A stretch of 7,034 nucleotides of DNA from Dehalococcoidia bacterium UBA2777 (lineage in GTDB: Bacteria > Chloroflexota > Dehalococcoidia > UBA2247 > UBA2777). Numbering within the stretch: the stretch's first letter is position 1; the number at the start of each line of letters is the position of its first letter. The position numbers and the translations under genes were made by a program. The notes under the pieces were generated by a model, which worked only from the letters and a program-made list of their open reading frames with translations, made no database searches and was not told the DNA's origin. Below, piece by piece: positions 5,250 through 7,034 of this stretch. The DNA is taken from assembly GCA_002352365.1 (NCBI GenBank), contig DEIJ01000172.1:1-7034 (forward strand), in the 5' to 3' direction.

Positions 5250-6227
5250 TCACAGCTCCACATAATTCCTTATATGTGCCGTTTCACCAGTCCTATCATC
5301 CTCTTTCGCTTCAAAGTCAAACAGCCTGGGAGCATCAAAAGCTAAAGAAAACTCCCTGATTCGTTTCTCCGCCAGTTTCACATATTCTTCATTGATGTCA
5401 TATCCAACATAATGGCGTCTAGCTTTTAGCGCCGCAATAGCAGCCTGGCCACTTCCTATAAATGGGTCTAAGACAGCTTCTCCCTCAAATGTATAAAGTT
5501 GAATTAGTCTATAAGGTAATTCTACTGGAAAAGGAGCGGGATGTCCTACTTTTGTCGCTGGCTCTGCAGCAAATGTCCATACGCTTTTGGTGAATTCGAG
5601 AAACTCCTCCTTAGAAATTGTGCTCTTCCTTCCGGGGTTTCTTCTTGAAAACATACTTTTGGAGAAGACCAAAATATATTCATGAATGTCTCGTAAGGTT
5701 GGATTCTTAGCAGAAAGCCAGCTGCCCCAAGCAGTCGATGGACTACCACTTGAGGCTTTGTTCCAGAGGATTTCACCTCTCATTAAAAACCCTAAATCAA
5801 GCATATCCTCAACGATAAAGGCATGAAGAGGAATGTATGGCTTTCTTCCAAGATTGGCAATGTTTATACACATCCTTCCACCAGGGACAAGAACTCTTTT
5901 AACCTCACACCATACCCTTTTCAAAAATGCCCTGTACTCTTGCAAGGTAAGATTCTCGTCATAGTCCTTTCCCACGTTGTAAGGGGGAGAAGTAACCATC
6001 AGATGAACGCTATTGTCTGGCAACTCTTCCATTCGTTCGCTTGATTTGCAGAAGATTTTATTCAGAAACTCAGGTGGGATAGGATTTTCCACGTAGTTGA
6101 CCGCCTCTTCCTTAGGTAATCCCTCGTATAATCTGCTGGTGTAAAATGGGGTGGAGTCGTGGTTGATTCTTCCTGGAGAACCAAAAGAACTTGTCTTGGT
6201 GCCCATCCTTCTTTGACTAGATCCCAT
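5250..6227 (-). CDS. Orphan DNA methyltransferase (N4-cytosine/N6-adenine, beta class)
   Basis: A 325-residue S-adenosylmethionine-dependent DNA methyltransferase. Catalytic motif IV, TSPPYNVG, lies at residues 79-86. The SAM-binding motif I, DPFIGSG, follows at 254-260, with GYDIN (275-279) as motif II and HPAPFPVELPYRLI (229-242) as motif X. The order IV before X/I defines the beta group. The TSPPY form, rather than DPPY, favours N4-cytosine as the product, though N6-adenine cannot be excluded; the recognition site is not readable. The block from GEILWNKAS to LRDIHEYILVF is shared with small phage and archaeal enzymes. The first 40 residues look non-conserved, so an internal start is possible, but the ATG at 6227 has a strong GGAGGG site (6241-6236). 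No restriction endonuclease is adjacent, so it acts alone here, perhaps in protection or regulation. It lies in a cassette-like unit ending at attC site C. Confidence 0.9.
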   Translation of the reverse strand: MGSSQRRMGTKTSSFGSPGRINHDSTPFYTSRLYEGLPKEEAVNYVENPIPPEFLNKIFCKSSERMEELPDNSVHLMVTSPPYNVGKDYDENLTLQEYRAFLKRVWCEVKRVLVPGGRMCINIANLGRKPYIPLHAFIVEDMLDLGFLMRGEILWNKASSGSPSTAWGSWLSAKNPTLRDIHEYILVFSKSMFSRRNPGRKSTISKEEFLEFTKSVWTFAAEPATKVGHPAPFPVELPYRLIQLYTFEGEAVLDPFIGSGQAAIAALKARRHYVGYDINEEYVKLAEKRIREFSLAFDAPRLFDFEAKEDDRTGETAHIRNYVEL

Positions 6228-6323
6228 TTAGCCCTCCCTCCAGAGATCAACCCATCTCTTGTAGGGATTGAAACTTGCTTCTGTTCTTTGCCAATCTATT
6301 GTGACCTCGTAAATCGCCCACGC

Positions 6324-6356
6324 CCTGGGGCGGTCGGCTGCATTGACTTGTTGGGT
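6324..6356 (-). other. attC-like half-site after HicAB (site B)
   Basis: On the minus strand ACCCAAC (6356-6350) matches RYYYAAC, and AAGTCAATGCAGCCGACCG follows. This is nearly the same text as the start of site A (shared pattern YCCAACAARTCAMTGCAG) and is the usual first half of an attC. The expected second half (CGGCTG and a GTTRRRY box) is not found before the next gene; only a short CGCCC/GGGCG inverted pair follows. It begins about 38 bases beyond the HicB stop, as a cassette site should. I read it as a truncated or rearranged attC. Confidence 0.45.
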
Positions 6357-6393
6357 GGCCTTTTGTTCATCTGGAGGATTCAGCGGTGGGCAA

Positions 6394-6729
6394 TCATTCA
6401 TGGGACACGAATGAGGGGAGCCAATTGCACCGATTGGATACTTCTTCGGTTCCCAGAGTCTCCTCTGGCTCGGTAAGAACATACCAGGTTAGTTTCATGC
6501 CTTGGGATTTCGGCAGTTCTATGCCCATCTCGACCAACGTCGAAAGATAGATCTCCGTGACTTCATACAGGTTTTGGAGTGCCTCTTCAGGTGTTTGCCC
6601 GTGGCTCATGCACCCTTCTAGCTCGAGATGGTATGCCATATAGCACGGCTCATCGTCAGTCGTGACATCAGGTACAACACATGTAGAAAACGGGAGTTTT
6701 ATATGGCTGCTATTCACTATCTCTATCAT
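6394..6729 (-). CDS. hicB: HicB-like antitoxin
   Basis: A 111-residue protein with the HicB core, a degenerate RNase H-like fold: YMAYHLELEGCMSHGQTPEE (residues 30-49), followed by a helix ALQNLYEVTEIYLSTLVEMG and the closing IELPKS. HicB proteins neutralise the HicA mRNA interferase by direct binding. The C-terminal 35 residues (TWYVLTEPEET onward) do not show a helix-turn-helix or ribbon-helix-helix, so it may lack the DNA-binding domain that many HicBs use for autoregulation. The ATG at 6729 has GGAGG at 6740-6736, six bases upstream. The gene starts within the end of the hicA-like gene, overlapping by 20 bases, as expected for a coupled toxin-antitoxin pair. Attachment-like half-site B follows it. 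Confidence 0.75.
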   Translation of the reverse strand: MIEIVNSSHIKLPFSTCVVPDVTTDDEPCYMAYHLELEGCMSHGQTPEEALQNLYEVTEIYLSTLVEMGIELPKSQGMKLTWYVLTEPEETLGTEEVSNRCNWLPSFVSHE

Positions 6730-6946
6730 CTTGAGCCTCCAGTTCTTTGAGCCGTTCAGCGAGATAAAGGGCGCGAGCTATGTATCCTTTTGCCAAAGAT
6801 CGGGACCGAGTGACTGTTGCTCTTAACTCACGATATCGCGGATGAATATACACGCAATGCTTGCCACCTTCTCTCACCTCGAACCCTAAACCAAGGTACA
6901 GCTTCCTAAGCACAGCGACCAGCTGATGGCCGAACTTCTTTATCAA
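6710..6946 (-). CDS. hicA: HicA-like toxin (predicted mRNA interferase)
   Basis: A 78-residue basic protein resembling the HicA/YcfA double-stranded-RNA-binding-like fold: a helix (LVAVLRKLYLGLGFEV), then GGKHCVYIHPRY with H30 at the position of the catalytic histidine, a strand LRATV, and a C-terminal helix that is longer than usual (GYIARALYLAERLKELEAQ). HicA toxins cut mRNA in translation-stress conditions. The pairing with an overlapping HicB-like gene downstream supports the call more than the sequence alone. The start is uncertain: the frame is open to a TAA near 6980 and has no ATG. TTG at 6946 gives the best length but has no good ribosome site; a GTG lies at residue 12. It could be the first gene of a cassette whose upstream boundary is beyond what I can see. 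Confidence 0.6.
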   Translation of the reverse strand: MIKKFGHQLVAVLRKLYLGLGFEVREGGKHCVYIHPRYRELRATVTRSRSLAKGYIARALYLAERLKELEAQDDRDSE

Positions 6947-7034
6947 AGCTGCTGAGGGCGTGGAGCGGCCCTGGTGTTAATTGGCAATCTTTTAGGGCAG
7001 GATATAGTGATCTGTTTTCCCACTACTTTCGGGA
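6947..7034. other. Right-edge region, nothing assigned
   Basis: This holds the upstream side of the HicA-like gene. I found no GTTRRRY box that would close a preceding attC, and no clear promoter. The edge sequence TTTCCCACTACTTTCGGGA has weak symmetry and could be the end of an insertion sequence that continues outside, but this cannot be tested here. Confidence 0.3.

Noticed and set aside
6253..6272. TGTAGGGATTGAAAC, which looks like the end of a CRISPR repeat
   Set aside because: It occurs once only, with no second repeat at spacer distance and no cas gene nearby.
6228..6482. 84-residue minus-strand frame ending directly before the methyltransferase start
   Set aside because: It overlaps the end of the HicB-like gene and reads straight through the attC-like half-site; the middle of the translation is that site. 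The end-to-start contact is probably chance.

Overview
The window looks like accessory DNA from a strictly anaerobic bacterium. The main clue is a class I hybrid cluster protein gene (hcp), whose N-terminal cysteine spacing is the type found in strict anaerobes, together with a ferredoxin-like gene of the kind found near hcp in sulfate and metal reducers. An IS1182-type transposase remnant and a palindromic 'TGTCATTGCGAG' repeat suggest Desulfobacterota, Chloroflexota or a similar anaerobe. I cannot fix the phylum from sequence alone.

Left half (1-3942), read mainly on the + strand. At the left edge is the start of a minus-strand gene that runs out of the window (1-47), then a decayed IS1182-family transposase (99-452, -). 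The transposase remnant ends where the hcp promoter begins. hcp (533-2167) is intact. After it comes a graveyard: a frameshifted remnant that resembles the start of an HD-domain phosphohydrolase (2273-2493), an 81-bp palindromic repeat (2530-2610), and a frameshifted fragment of an ArsP/SO_0444-type permease (2626-2850). A second promoter then drives a small cysteine-rich zinc-ribbon protein (2966-3196) and a 235-residue iron-sulfur protein (3235-3942). The hcp promoter and this second promoter have the same architecture: a TGAT-N4-ATCA operator of CRP/FNR type with a TATCAT -10 box at exactly the same distance. The two units therefore look like one nitrosative/redox stress regulon under one regulator, which is not encoded in the window.

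Right half (3943-7034), read on the minus strand. Four genes in three units run leftward: a HicAB-like toxin-antitoxin pair (6946-6394), an orphan DNA methyltransferase of the TSPPY class (6227-5250), and a TPR protein (4999-4148). Each unit is followed on its own strand by a sequence that looks like an integron attC recombination site (sites near 6324-6356, 5046-5110 and 4077-4138). The middle site is close to textbook, the one after the TPR gene is plausible, and the one after HicAB keeps only its first half. I read this as a piece of a gene-cassette array with no integrase in view. An 85-bp element with perfect 13-bp inverted repeats sits at the edge of the middle attC.

Together the window shows an anaerobic NO/hydroxylamine-stress locus converging on a mobile cassette array, with insertion-sequence debris and dead genes around the stress locus.
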